Below, piece after piece: positions 54,681 through 64,000 of a stretch of 64,000 nt of DNA (within the stretch, counting starts at the first letter, position 1; every line of letters begins with the position of its first letter). Both the position numbers and the translations under genes were made by a program. The notes under the pieces were generated by a model. That model was not told where the DNA came from, ran no database searches, and saw nothing but the letters and a program-made list of their open reading frames with translations. Source of the DNA: Serripes groenlandicus (taxonomy: Eukaryota > Mollusca > Bivalvia > Cardiida > Cardiidae); contig JASEVX010000114.1 in NCBI GenBank assembly GCA_031761405.1, positions 310,001-374,000 on the forward strand, given 5' to 3'.

Positions 54681-55345
54681 TAGGGATGGCAACGATTAAT
54701 CGGTTACCCGGTTAACCGTACGTTTTCCGATTAATCGGTTAGTAATTTCGGTAACCGAGTACTCGGAAGAAAAGATAAAATATATACACAGTTGTGTTTC
54801 ACCTTTTGTTCTTTTCAATTTGTCACACATATATGACATGAGAGGTTAATTATTCACACCTCGATCGGCCAGTGTTTACATTACTGCGATAACAGCCGCA
54901 CTCGATTTTATTGATGATCGTTTGTTTGTGTAATTGTCAATTAAAGGACGCTTTGTTTCTTTTTAAAAAAGTTTGATGTATAATAAAGGCAGAAATTATA
55001 AGATAATGACTTATTAGTTATATTCGGCGTTTGTTTTGATAATATAGCTAATTGGAGTGAGTGTGATACATTTGAATTGTTGTTTTTGTAAATTATTATT
55101 TACCAACACGATTGGAAGAGTAATTTGAAGTTTGTAACACATTTTCCCCCGAGTTGGTACAAAGTCAGGTGCAGTTTTTGTGGTAATGAACTGTCTTGGA
55201 CTGGTGGAACCAGTAACATGCGCAACCATATTCGACTAAAACAGTGGATATTTATTGTCTATGAATCTACACGGTTAACCGGGTAACCGGTTACAAAATT
55301 GTACGAGTAACCGGTTAGTAATATCGGTAACCGTTGCCATCCCTA
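54681..55345 (+). mobile_element. hAT-type element remnant with 8 bp target duplication
   Basis: The ends TAGGGATGGCAACGATTAAT and GGTAACCGTTGCCATCCCTA are inverted; sub-terminal GGTTAACCGGGTAACCGG motifs recur at both ends. AAAATAAC at 54673-54680 and 55346-55353 is a perfect 8 bp target duplication, the hAT signature. Inside, a BED-finger fragment remains at 55155-55244; the transposase catalytic region is gone. Confidence 0.9.
55155..55244 (+). pseudogene. BED zinc-finger fragment of a hAT transposase
   Basis: Thirty codons read WYKVRCSFCGNELSWTGGTS, NMRNHIRLKQ: the C-x2-C, the TSNM helix start and the first His of a BED finger; the expected last His is Gln. It lies inside the hAT element in the sense direction. 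Not functional alone. Confidence 0.65.
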
Positions 55346-55379
55346 AAAATAACCCATTCTCACATACAACAATTCTGCA

Positions 55380-55556
55380 GCAGGCCGTTTTAATGAAATC
55401 ACGCCCAAATTTCTTTATAAATGAAAGTATAATAATTGAATATACATGTAGTTGAAAACATTGCGGGTGAAGGAAAAAAAATCTTTTAAGGCAATGTTTT
55501 TAAAAGTCTTCTACTGAACAGCCATCAGAAAGCGTCTCGATTTGGAAAAGGATTAA
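55380..55556. mobile_element. TTAA-type MITE, degenerate copy
   Basis: CATACAACAATTCTGCAGCA at the left, TTGAAAACATTGCGGGTGAA with TTTAAGGCAATGTTTTTAAA as the core, and GAAAAGGATTAA at the right. Confidence 0.5.
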
Positions 55557-55657
55557 CATAAATAAAAACATAAGTGTGTAAATCAGAATTATAATCCAAT
55601 GAAATTGTAACGATATAAAGATATTTAAATTGAAATTTTCATCTCTGTATATTTCAG

Positions 55658-55819
55658 ATTGTCAATGCTGATGCTTGAAATTACATGATAATGGTTAGAA
55701 ATCATAGGAAGCTGTATTTTGTTGAAGGATTGAAATATTTGAATGCTTGTACAGTCACAATTTGAAAGTTGAATACATTAAAGCTGTATCCAACACATGC
55801 AAAAGTTGTTTTTGTCGTG
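55658..55819 (+). other. Probable 5' untranslated part of the terminal exon
   Basis: A good acceptor (CTGTATATTTCAG, ending 55657) precedes the finger gene by about 160 bp. The frame is open from 55769 without an ATG until 55820. A noncoding exon start here is inferred. Confidence 0.4.
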
Positions 55820-56737
55820 ATGACAGAACAGTATGTGAATGTGAGTGAACAAATTGTTGCCAAACCATATCACTGTGACGTCTGCGGATATTCATGTCGA
55901 CGATATCTTCAATTGCTCGCACATCTTAGAAATCATACAGGAGAGAAACCTTTTAAATGTGATCTATGTGGGAAAGCATTTCAAGTCAAGCTAAGTTTAC
56001 AATTACACAATAGAACACATACTGGTGAGAAAGCCTACAAACCCTACAAATGTGATGTTTGTAGATATGCATGTGCTAAAAGAGGTGATTTAAACAAACA
56101 CAAGAGAATACACACTGGAGAGAAACCTTATAAATGTGATGTGTGTGAATATACATGCAAGCAAAAAGGCCAATTAGTCATACACAGTAGTGTGCATACA
56201 GGTGAATATAAATATAGATGTGACATTTGTCAATTTGTATGTAATGCTAAACGTAGCTTTATTGTTCACAAGAGAGTACATACATACGAGAAAAGGTATC
56301 AATGTGATGTTTGTGGATATGCATGTGTCTTAAAGAGTTCTTTCACAAGACACAAGCAAGCACATCATGTACAAGGTGACAGGAACATATTTAAATGTGA
56401 TCATTGTGAATATACATGCCTAACAAAATTATGTTATATAGAACACAAACTAAAGCATTTAAATGATTCCACTCAAAATACAGATGATGGTAGTTCTGTG
56501 ACTAGTGAAACAACTTTACCGAATACAAAAAACAAGAACAACTTCACATGTGATGTTTGTGGATTTACTCCTGTTAGTTTGAGTGCCTTGATCATACATA
56601 ACAGAACACATACTGGTGAGAAACCATTTATTTGCAATTATTGTGAGTTTGCAACCAATAGGAAGCATGCCCTAAAGATACACCACAAAAGAAAACATTC
56701 CGATGAAAAGCCTGACCAATGTGACGATACTGAATAA
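55820..56737 (+). CDS. C2H2 zinc-finger protein, nine fingers
   Basis: The first ATG of the frame is at 55820 (MTEQYVNVSEQIVAKPYHCD) and the stop TAA at 56735-56737, giving 305 residues. Nine C-x2-C-x12-H-x3/4-H fingers run from about residue 18 to the C terminus: six in close array with HTGEKPF or related linkers, finger 7 after a short gap, a Ser/Thr/Asn-rich spacer (DSTQNTDDGSSVTSETT), then fingers 8 and 9. All nine keep both Cys and both His. There is no KRAB, BTB or ZAD domain. It is expected to be a nuclear DNA-binding regulator; targets are unknown. Downstream lie further, broken finger units in nearly the same register (56738-57032, 57793-58020), so the array was once longer or a second gene followed. 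A hAT element ends about 470 bp upstream of the ATG. It is the best-preserved gene in the window. Confidence 0.85.
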   Translation: MTEQYVNVSEQIVAKPYHCDVCGYSCRRYLQLLAHLRNHTGEKPFKCDLCGKAFQVKLSLQLHNRTHTGEKAYKPYKCDVCRYACAKRGDLNKHKRIHTGEKPYKCDVCEYTCKQKGQLVIHSSVHTGEYKYRCDICQFVCNAKRSFIVHKRVHTYEKRYQCDVCGYACVLKSSFTRHKQAHHVQGDRNIFKCDHCEYTCLTKLCYIEHKLKHLNDSTQNTDDGSSVTSETTLPNTKNKNNFTCDVCGFTPVSLSALIIHNRTHTGEKPFICNYCEFATNRKHALKIHHKRKHSDEKPDQCDDTE

Positions 56738-57032
56738 TCATTCAGTGAGAAATGTAAAACATCCGAATACAAGAAGCCTGTTCCTTGTGACAAACCTTTC
56801 CAATGCAGTTTGTGTGAATATTGTGGCAGACACAATGGCAAACTCAATGTACACAGTCATGGTAACACACACTGGAGAGTGAAAACACATATGTCATGTT
56901 TGTAGATTTACATTTGGAAGGAAAGAGTCTTTAGACCATCATATGAAAGGCAAACATACTGATGAGGAATCGTTTAAATAAGATGTTTGTGGATATAGTT
57001 GCATTCAGAAATCTTCTCTGATAATACACAAG
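56738..57032 (+). pseudogene. Broken C2H2 finger units, part 1
   Basis: Three finger units are readable in shifting frames: FQCSLCEYCGRHNGKLNVH; then ICHVCRFTFGRKESLDHHMK with KGKHTDEESFK and a TAA; then DVCGYSCIQKSSLIIHK, where the sequence stops at the inserted element. At least two frameshifts and one stop. Confidence 0.75.
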
Positions 57033-57792
57033 ACAAGAGGCCCATGCGGGCCTATGCTCTACTGGTATGGTTCTTTGGTCATTTTCAATCCAGAGCATGT
57101 ATGTATGGTGAAGATCGGATAGTAAATGGAGGCTCTTTTGTTTTCACAAGCTGTATTATAGTAATTTTTACAGTTTCATGGGCCATAATCCAGTCTTGCA
57201 TTGGCGGATCTGGCTGGTTTTCAAAAGGAACCAAGCTCTAATCAGTATTTAACTACTATCTAAGTTTGGTGAATATCAGATAGTAAATGGAGCCTCTATT
57301 GTGTTCACATGCTCAATTATAGCAATTTTGACCATTTCAAGGGCCATAATCCAGTCTTGCATGGGCGGATCTGGCTGGTTTTCGAAAGGAACCAAGCTCT
57401 CATGGATATCTAACTACTGTATAAGTTTGGTTGAGATACAATCAAAAGTGAAGACTGTATCGTGTTAACAAGCTCTTTTATAGCAATTTTGACCATTTCA
57501 AGGGCCATAATCCAGTCATACATGGGCGGATCTGGCTGGTTTTCGAAAGGAACCGGGCTCTCATGAATATCTAACTACTGTATAATAAGTTTGGTTGAGA
57601 TACAATCAAAGGTGAAGACTGTATCGTGTTAACAAGCTCTTTTATAGCAATTTTGACCATTTCAAGGGCCATAATCCAGTCATGCATGGGCGGAAGACTG
57701 TATCGTGTTAACAAGAAATTGTTTACGGACGCACGCACGCACGGACAAATCGCCACGACATAAGCCCTTCTGGCCTCTGGCCAGTAGAGCTA
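57033..57792 (-). mobile_element. Tandem-core element, family P7, with 5 bp duplication
   Basis: The left edge ACAAGAGGCCCATGCGGGCC is the GGCC hairpin plus CTTGT end on the minus strand. Four modules of about 155 bp share GGGCCATAATCCAGTCTTGC, GGCGGATCTGGCTGGTTTTC and AGCAATTTTGACCATTTCAA. At the right edge GGACGCACGCACGCACGGAC is followed by the hairpin CTGGCCTCTGGCCAGTAGAG. ACAAG at 57028-57032 and 57793-57797 flanks it. The finger reading (CAC AAG / AGA AAA CAT) continues exactly across. No ORF. Confidence 0.8.
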
Positions 57793-58020
57793 ACAAGAGA
57801 AAACATACTGGCAAGAAGCCATTCAAATGTGATTTTTGTGGATATGGATTTTCTGTTAAAGGTTCAAAACTTCTTTAATTAGCAACACACAATATAATAC
57901 ATACTAGGGAAAAGGCTTATAAATGAGATATATGTGCAAGTGCATTTCGTAACAAAATTGGTTTACTTCGACACAAATCATAACATACAACATGAATGGC
58001 CAACCTTTTAAACGCGATTA
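57793..58020 (+). pseudogene. Broken C2H2 finger units, part 2
   Basis: It continues the unit cut at 57032: KRKHTGKKPFKCDFCGYGFS then VKGSKLL and a TAA; next HNIIHTREKAYK, a TGA, then DICASAFRNKIGLLRHKS and a stop at about 57982. The same register as part 1 shows they were one array before the insertion. Confidence 0.75.
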
Positions 58021-58154
58021 AATTTAAAGCAGCTGCTGCGAGCAATTATTCTGACCACTTTATTTGACACTGTGATAAACATGGGAGATGTTTGTGAATT
58101 TACACCAAATAAGAAATTTCTAAAATATAAGAGTCATACCAAAGACTTTACAAC

Positions 58155-58320
58155 TGGTAGAAATGGCAGTCCTCCTTGGCGTTTAGGGTTGCGACGTTAG
58201 AATTACGGCTGACTGGCTGGTGTCCGGATAAATGGACCAGTAGAACTGGTAACTTGCCCAGGAAACGCTGTGATATAACTGGAAACATGTTTCAAGCGAT
58301 GTAAAACACAAAACAATGAA
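58155..58320 (+). mobile_element. SINE family 3 fragment
   Basis: TTACGGCTGACTGGCTGGTG, GGATAAATGG, CGCTGTGATATAACTGG and a tail ACAATGAATCAACCAA match 62541-62662 and the split copy at 59830-60310. Confidence 0.6.
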
Positions 58321-58451
58321 TCAACCAATCCAAAAGATAATATATTGAATCATAGAAACATGTATCATGAGGTGTTTTGTGGATATGCTTGAAACCAGAG
58401 AAGTACTAACATGCAATGATTGTCGATATGCCCGGTACCAGAGATGTGATT

Positions 58452-58680
58452 TAACCCTTTCCCTCATACAGACGCTTTCTGACGCCTCTGCAGCAGACAA
58501 CTTTTTGAAAACATAGTGATAAAAGAAGAAATTGCTCAAAACGAGAACTTTTCCCTTTTGCCACAATGTTTTCCACTTTTAGTCATAGGTTATCAATTCA
58601 ATTAATGAGACTTTCTATTTTTTGACAAAATATGTTCAAAGTTGTCTGCTGCAGAATTGTCGTATGAGGGAATGGGTTAA
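58452..58680. mobile_element. TTAA-flanked MITE, complete
   Basis: TTAA at 58452-58455 and 58677-58680; ends CCCTTTCCCTCATACAGACG and CGTATGAGGGAATGGG; core AGAAGAAATTGCTCAAAACG, then CTTTTGCCACAATGTTTTCC. Confidence 0.85.
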
Positions 58681-58885
58681 TTAAGAATATATATTTAAGA
58701 AATCTCACAGTAAAGAGAATTCCTACACATGTTATATTTATGGAAATGTATGTTACTGGAATGAGATAGACACATGGTTTTACGATTACACCAGGGAACT
58801 AATAGCAAAGAGAAACAGATGTGAGCTAAACAAATTAAATAAAGAGCTAAAGAAAAGAAATGTATATGTATCATGTTTCAATTTT

Positions 58886-59375
58886 TATACTCCCATCGAA
58901 GAAGAGGGGGTATATAGGAGTCACTGTATCGGGCTGTCTGTCGGTCGGTCGGAAGCCATATTTTGTCCGGCCTATTTCTTACAAACTACTGGGTGGAATT
59001 CAATAAATAAAGCTATCGGACATCGATAAACAATGCTGGTACTCGCTACACGCGTTGACTGATAAAGCTGTATCGCTGAATGCGGGAACCAGTCAAAATG
59101 ACCGACTCGTTTGGATCGAAAGTTGATGTAAATAGGTTGGCGTCAGCCATTTTCGCCGAATCTTTTTTTCTAGCGCCATTGGCGCCGTTTACGAAGCCCA
59201 GCGTGAACCCTGAAATTTTTACATGAAGCTTCTATACCAAGAGGAGATGTGCATATGCTAAAGGGGTTTTAATTGCATGTTATTTTACAGAGTTATGGCC
59301 CTTTTACTTATTAAGTTATGGTATAGGTCATGGTGCTGTTTAGGGGGTATTTATCATCTTCAGTGATAGTTCTAG
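58886..59375 (+). mobile_element. Tandem-core element, family P3, short copy
   Basis: Same ends as 8125-9575 (TATACTCCC ... GGGGGTATATAGGAGTCACT at left; TTATCATCTTCAGTGATAGT, TCTAG at right) with only about one module. An unrelated GC-richer segment at about 59012-59210 (GGTACTCGCTACACGCGTTG) is absent from the long copy. Confidence 0.7.
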
Positions 59376-59464
59376 TTTTATTTCGCTCTGTATACATGTA
59401 CCTTTACTTATGATACACAAAAGAGTCTCATTGAACCAATTCTTTTCAGTACCCACAATATTGA

Positions 59465-59687
59465 TTAACCCTTTCCCTCATATAGACGCTTAATGGCGCC
59501 TCTGCAGCAGATGGCTTTTTGAAAACATAGTGACAAAAGAAGAAATTGCTCAAAACGAGCAATTTCTCCTTTTGCCACAATGTTTTCCACTTTTAGTCAT
59601 AGGTTATCCATTCAATTATAGAGATTTTCCATTTTTTGACAAATGTCGTCTGCTGCAGAATTGTCATATAATGAGGGAAAGGGTTAA
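59465..59687. mobile_element. TTAA-flanked MITE, complete
   Basis: TTAA at 59465-59468 and 59684-59687; core palindrome AGAAATTGCTCAAAACGAGC, AATTTCTCC, the least diverged in the window. Confidence 0.85.
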
Positions 59688-59829
59688 GGACTCTGCGACC
59701 AACGGAGAAAAGACCAGCCTGCGCGTCAGATCATGATTGTTCCTGATCACCATCTTGTCGTACAAGTATCCTGAAAGCTTAGAATTTGATTGTTATTTTC
59801 CATGATTTCAAAACCCCTGAACAGCCTCT

Positions 59830-60310
59830 GTGGTCTATTGATTGGAGTTCCACTTCGAGAGCGCGAGACCATTGTTTGATCCCTGGGCAGGTAAAATGTT
59901 AGAAGTAGACAACCACCCCGGGAGCTCAGGTCTGCAAGAATATCATTATGATGGATGAGCTGGTGTCAGGAATAGCTTACCAGAAATCGAGGGCTTGGCG
60001 TGAAACAGTTGTAACTAAAAACCTGTTTTGAAAACCCTGGTTTAGGGGCAATTTTGACCCCTTTGTAAACAATGCAAATTTAGGTGCCATTGCTCAGAAC
60101 GAGCAATGGCACCTAAATTTCCATTGTTTACCAAGAAAAATGATTTAACGCTTATAAAGACTTCATTTCGATGTGATTAACCTTGGTAAAAAAATACCAA
60201 TTTGAGTTACAACCGTTTCACGCCAAGCCCTCGAAATACTGGTAATTTACCCAGGACACTATGTGATATATCTTATTGGGAAATAAATCTCATAATACCA
60301 GGAAATGACG
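59830..60310 (+). mobile_element. SINE family 3, split by a MITE
   Basis: A tRNA-like head GGTCTATTGATTGGAGTTCC with a box B-like GTTTGATCCC, then GATGAGCTGGTGTCAGGAAT up to 59987; it continues at 60234 with ACTGGTAATTTACCCAGGAC and CTATGTGATATA. The MITE at 59988-60233 lies between. Confidence 0.65.
59988..60233. mobile_element. MITE with GGCTTGGCGTGAAAC ends, copy 2, extra hairpin
   Basis: The ends CGAGGGCTTGGCGTGAAACA and TTTCACGCCAAGCCCTCG match copy 1 at 43741-43945. AAAT at 59984-59987 and 60234-60237 may be the target duplication. The centre (60065-60131) is a hairpin with perfect 20 bp arms (AAATTTAGGTGCCATTGCTC) around AGAAC, not present in copy 1. Confidence 0.8.
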
Positions 60311-60394
60311 TCATTCAGGAGGAATGTTATTATATTATGAATCAAGCTGACAGGGAAAAGTTGATATTGTTGAGAAACATCAATGTGGTATCAT

Positions 60395-60545
60395 CTAGTC
60401 TTTTTGAAACATTGTAACAAAACAAGAGCAATTTATCCTTTTGCCACAACAATTTCATTTAACGACGATTTTCAATATTTTTGCACGACAGTTTTCAAAG
60501 TCGTCTGCTGCAGACTTGTTATATGTGGAAAAGGGCTAAATACTT
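60395..60545. mobile_element. TTAA-type MITE, right half
   Basis: GAGCAATTTATCCTTTTGCC, CAAAGTCGTCTGCTGCAGAC and ATGTGGAAAAGGGCTAA; the left arm is lost. Confidence 0.6.
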
Positions 60546-60602
60546 TTTAATTGGAAATGCGAGATATTTTTTATAAATAGAAATATGTCAAAATAAGATG
60601 AC

Positions 60603-60750
60603 AATCTATATTTTGACGCGCTTAGATCGTATTTCATCTATATTTTGGGGGCTTGTTTAATGACCGCTTCGATCATATTTCATCTATATTTTAGGGGCTA
60701 GTTTAATGACCGCTCAATCATATTTCATATATATCTCGGGTAGAAGATCA
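60603..60750 (+). repeat. Three tandem copies, about 55 bp
   Basis: Units with GATCATATTTCATCTATATT, TTGGGGGC and TTTAATGACCGCT at about 60624, 60683 and 60717. Confidence 0.6.
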
Positions 60751-61074
60751 ATCTCGGGTCTTGTTACAAGGTTTTGGCTTGAGGGAATCGCAAGATTTGA
60801 TGAAACTCATAAAAGGGCGATTTTCTTGTTACACTTCTAATGTATAGGCTAACAGAACGGATATTGTGAAAAATCTTCTTACATAAATAATAAGAGCAAT
60901 ATGACATTAACACATTAAATTATGGATAACATTCTGCAGGTAACGTGGCAATTGCTTGTAATGATACACTTTTATCCAACTACGTTAAGGCGTTTTAATA
61001 TACATCAGGGGTATACAAAACAGGCAATAATAAAGATTACAATGCCCTTTTTGCGTCACCTGCGTAGCATGGTA

Positions 61075-61330
61075 GGCACTTGGAGATTACTTTTTTTTTT
61101 GTCCGGCGTCTGTCTGTCCGCTGTCTGTCGTCACGTTTTCAAATAACTTTTTTTCTACTCAATGGATTGGATTGAAACTTCTGACAAATATTTATATCAA
61201 TCTTTGTGATGAGTTCACAAAAGGGGGATAATCCAAATATTTTTTATATCAGAGTTATCGCCCCTTTTCTGTCAAAAATTGAAATTTTCTGACAAGGCGC
61301 CGGCAGGTGACACACGTGCTCCGGGGAGCA
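61075..61330 (+). repeat. Tandem-core element, family P10, single module
   Basis: GTCCGGCGTCTGTCTGTCCG, CTGTCTGTCGTCACG, then TTGGATTGAAACTTCTGACA and GAGTTATCGCCCC; the end has GGTGACACACGTGCTCCGGG, GAGCACTCC with a GTGCTCC/GGAGCAC hairpin. Confidence 0.5.
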
Positions 61331-61539
61331 CTCCATTCTAGTATTACCTCTTTCTGTATTAAAGATACTTAATAAATCCTATTAAAATAATTAAATGTAT
61401 CACAAGTTCCATTAAAATATAAAAGAAACATAAGACAGTAATAAAACACGTTAAATCGTTGAAATGAGATTCCCCATCCAAAAAAAACCCTTGGACCACC
61501 ATGGTAAACCAATTCATTAAACAAAACATATATGAAAAG

Positions 61540-62080
61540 GGGGTATCACTTTGGGTATTTTACTGGTGGTTCATTTTTCTCCTTGATATCTGTCTGTCCG
61601 TCTGTCCCAAATCGTGTCCGCTCCATGTCTCCAAGACGGCTTAAAAGATTTTCATGAAACTTGGGTCACATGTTCACCTTATCAAGCGATGTGCAGAACC
61701 CATGTCTCGACCATACCGGTTCAAGGTCACACTTGAAGGTCAAAGGTTTGTGGCTTTATTTCGTGTCCGCTCCATATCTCCAAGACAGCTTGAAGGATTT
61801 TCATGAAACTTAGGTCACATGTTCACCTCATCAAGGTCAAAGGCCATATATCGTGTCCAAGATGCTGCGAAGGATTTCACTGAAGTTGTCACATGTTCAT
61901 ATCATTAATATGATGTGCAGAACTTGTGTCCCGACCCTTCAGGTTCAAGGTCAAGGTCAAATGTTTGAGCCCTGATTTCGAGGCTGCTTCAGCTTGATAA
62001 TTCGAAGTGTCTTCAAAATAATTTAGTCTATTTTTCCTACCCTTCTAGTTCAAGGTTTCAAACCTTTTACATATGCAGGT
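61540..62080 (+). repeat. Tandem-core element, family P9
   Basis: GATATCTGTCTGTCCGTCTG, then about three modules with CGTGTCCGCTCCATGTCTCC, AAGGATTTTCATGAAACTTA, GGTCACATGTTCACC and GGTTCAAGGTCA. No ORF. Confidence 0.55.
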
Positions 62081-62540
62081 AGCCAACTCAGTATGGTTTG
62101 TGAAAATGTCATAATGATAATTGATGATATCAATTTATCAGAAGCAACATTTTTAGTTTTTATTTGCCATTGCTTATGTTTAGCAACTGTTTTGAGGAAT
62201 ACAGTCTTGAATGTTACAGCTGCAGTAAAAAGATGTGTTATTGTAAACTATTTGCTATCATGTCCACCTTGTACAAGGTCAAGATAAAATTAGTAATTAA
62301 AAGTTGAATACTGTCCAACTTGGCCAAATCTTTGTCTGCTTTACAGGTTGGAATGTTTTGAGAGATTTTGACAGATATTTGAGGGGGAGATATGTTTTTG
62401 TGTCAAAAACAATTCTAGTTGATGTATTGTCCCTACACAATTTGACTAAGAATTGAAGCAATGTGACCTCTATTGTGTTCACAAAGGGTTTTGTTTACAA
62501 TTGACCTGGTTGTTTAAAGACCTCAAAATGGTAGTAACGG

Positions 62541-62662
62541 CTGCCCTCCAAGGAGCTCCTGGTTGCGTGGTTAGCATTACGACTGACTGGCTGGTGTCAG
62601 GATAAATGGGCATAGTACTGATGAATTACCCAGAAAACATCGTGATAAAACTGAACAAGAGA
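62541..62662 (+). mobile_element. SINE family 3 fragment
   Basis: TTACGACTGACTGGCTGGTG, CAGGATAAATGGGCATAGTA, AATTACCCAGAAAACATCGT and GATAAAACTGAACAAGAG match the other family 3 copies. Confidence 0.6.
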
Positions 62663-62679
62663 TGCAAAAGGTCCAGTAT

Positions 62680-63540
62680 AGCTCCACTGCATTGGTCAAC
62701 AAGGAACATTTCTAAAAAATTATTTTAAAATCTTTCGCATACTTTCGGAGATGAAGATTTTTAAAGTATTCCCTATAGCGATATATAAGGCAAAACATCG
62801 CCGCCCCTGGTAGCCATGTTTTTAAACCAATCAACATGGCTTGAAGGAATCTGAAAGAGTCATCCAAGGAACATTCCTACACAATTATTTGTAAATCGGC
62901 AAGTTGCTTCCGGAGACGATTTTTAAAGTATTCACTTTAGCCATATAATGCAAAACAGCCCCACCCCCCTGGTGGCCATTTTTAAGACTAATCATGATGG
63001 CTTGAAGGAACCTGATAAAGGGTCACCAAATTTAAAATGATTTGGAAAATGGACAGATACTTTTGGAGAAGAAGATTTTTAAAGTTTTCACTATAGCCAC
63101 TATAGCCAAATAATGCAAAACAGCCCCACCTCCCGGTGGTCATGTTTTTCAACAAATCAACGTTGCTTGAAGGAAAATGATAGAGGGTCAAACAAGGAAC
63201 ACCCAAACAAAACTGTTTGGAAATTTGTAAGAAACTTTCGGCGAAGAATATATCCGTATACGGTAAAACAGTCCCGTCATTTTTTACGACCAATCATGAT
63301 GGCTTGAAGGAATCTTATAGAGGGTCACACAAGGAACATTTCAACAACATTATTTGGTAATCGGCCAACAGGTTTGGGAGGTGAACATTTTTTCTTTTCT
63401 TTTTCTATTGGTTGCCATGGAAACTAGAATTTGTGCATGGATGCTTTCTGTGAAGTTTCAACCCAATTGACCAACTGGTTACAGAGGAGAAGATGTTGAC
63501 GCACACAAACACGATGGACAATTCGCTAGTGGAGATAAAA
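62680..63540 (-). repeat. P1 modules, minus orientation
   Basis: About four modules (CCAATCAACATGGCTTGAAG, GGAACATTTC, TTCACTTTAGCCATATAATG) ending near TTGACGCACACAAACACGAT at 63497; the terminal hairpin is not preserved. Confidence 0.65.
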
Positions 63541-64000
63541 CATGATAAAAACAGAGTAAGAAACTAAGCAATAAATCAATCACCACATTTGACCCAGTCT
63601 CGAATTCGAACTGTATATGATTGGTATAAATTTATGTTCCTATGATTTTTCATAAAGATTGGATAAAATATGTGGTCCCCCGTCTGTTTATAATGTTGGT
63701 ATCATTTCCCCTTAAAATAAGTTATAATCAACTAGTTTTTGATCCAATGTGATGCAGTTTTGAACTTGACCGGAATTTGATATCGATGAGTGTTCCATAG
63801 TTTATGATATCACTTGTCTCAATTTGGAACTTGACCGGAGTTTGACATAGACAAATGTTCTGATGAACCATTAATATTATTTAATGATCAATAATGCCTC
63901 TCAAGTGTTAACAAGGTTTAATCTTAAATCTGACCTAATATTTGACCCCACGTGACTGAGTTTCGCATTTCATCGGATGTTTATGGACATGAATGTTCTG
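63541..64000 (-). repeat. P2-like modules at the window edge
   Basis: AACTTGACCGGAATTTGATA, GTGTTAACAAGGTTTAATCT and GACCCCACGTGACTGAGTTT resemble P2 modules; cut by the window end. Confidence 0.5.

Overview
This is a eukaryotic, AT-rich, intron-bearing and very repeat-dense stretch. I infer a bivalve mollusc, probably heterodont. The reasons are the tRNA-headed SINEs ending in a GCGTTAAACCCC tail, the small inverted-repeat elements starting GAGCCGTTCC, many tandem-core elements with 150-170 bp modules, and C2H2 finger genes of the CDVCGYxCxRK type. The species assignment is inference; no marker gene fixes it.

Layout. At 1-6 kb there is a probable divergent gene pair: one minus-strand first exon at 1489-1638 and scattered plus-strand exons at 1925-2064, 4028-4133, 4825-5034 (BEN-like) and 5545-5673. 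Two of these carry single-base frame breaks. At 7.8-11 kb lies a decayed minus-strand envelope-like glycoprotein ORF split by a 1.45 kb tandem-core element. 12.3-15 kb holds repeat modules and a LINE C-terminal remnant. At 15.8-19.85 kb a 35 bp minisatellite runs up to the stop codon of a minus-strand C2H2 zinc-finger gene (19855-20724). 22-25 kb is tandem-core repeat; 25.55-26.8 kb is a 40 bp minisatellite. 27.26-30.27 kb and 44.10-46.93 kb are two copies of a roughly 3 kb inverted-terminal-repeat element. 33.5-35.3 kb is a large inverted repeat with 552 bp arms. 37.3-38.3 kb is a C2H2 finger array that has decayed into a tandem repeat. 40.1-42.7 kb is a minus-strand LINE reverse transcriptase pseudogene split by another tandem-core element. 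48-54.5 kb is mostly tandem-core repeats with nested SINEs and MITEs. 54.68-55.35 kb is a hAT element with an 8 bp target duplication. 55.82-56.74 kb is a nine-finger C2H2 gene whose downstream finger remnants are split by a third tandem-core element. 58-64 kb is again MITEs, SINEs and tandem-core repeats.

Common thread. Only the two C2H2 genes look intact. Three tandem-core elements of different sequence each sit inside a recognisable coding sequence (envelope-like, reverse transcriptase, zinc finger), so their ends can be read. Several families share one plan: a short hairpin, a GTCCGTC-type low-complexity stretch, 150-170 bp modules, then a GGCC-type hairpin followed by CTTGTT. This shared plan is the best candidate here for an under-described system. 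A Helitron/Helentron-derived (pearl/HINE-like) origin is my working hypothesis. Copy numbers, identities and homology calls were made by eye and not computed.
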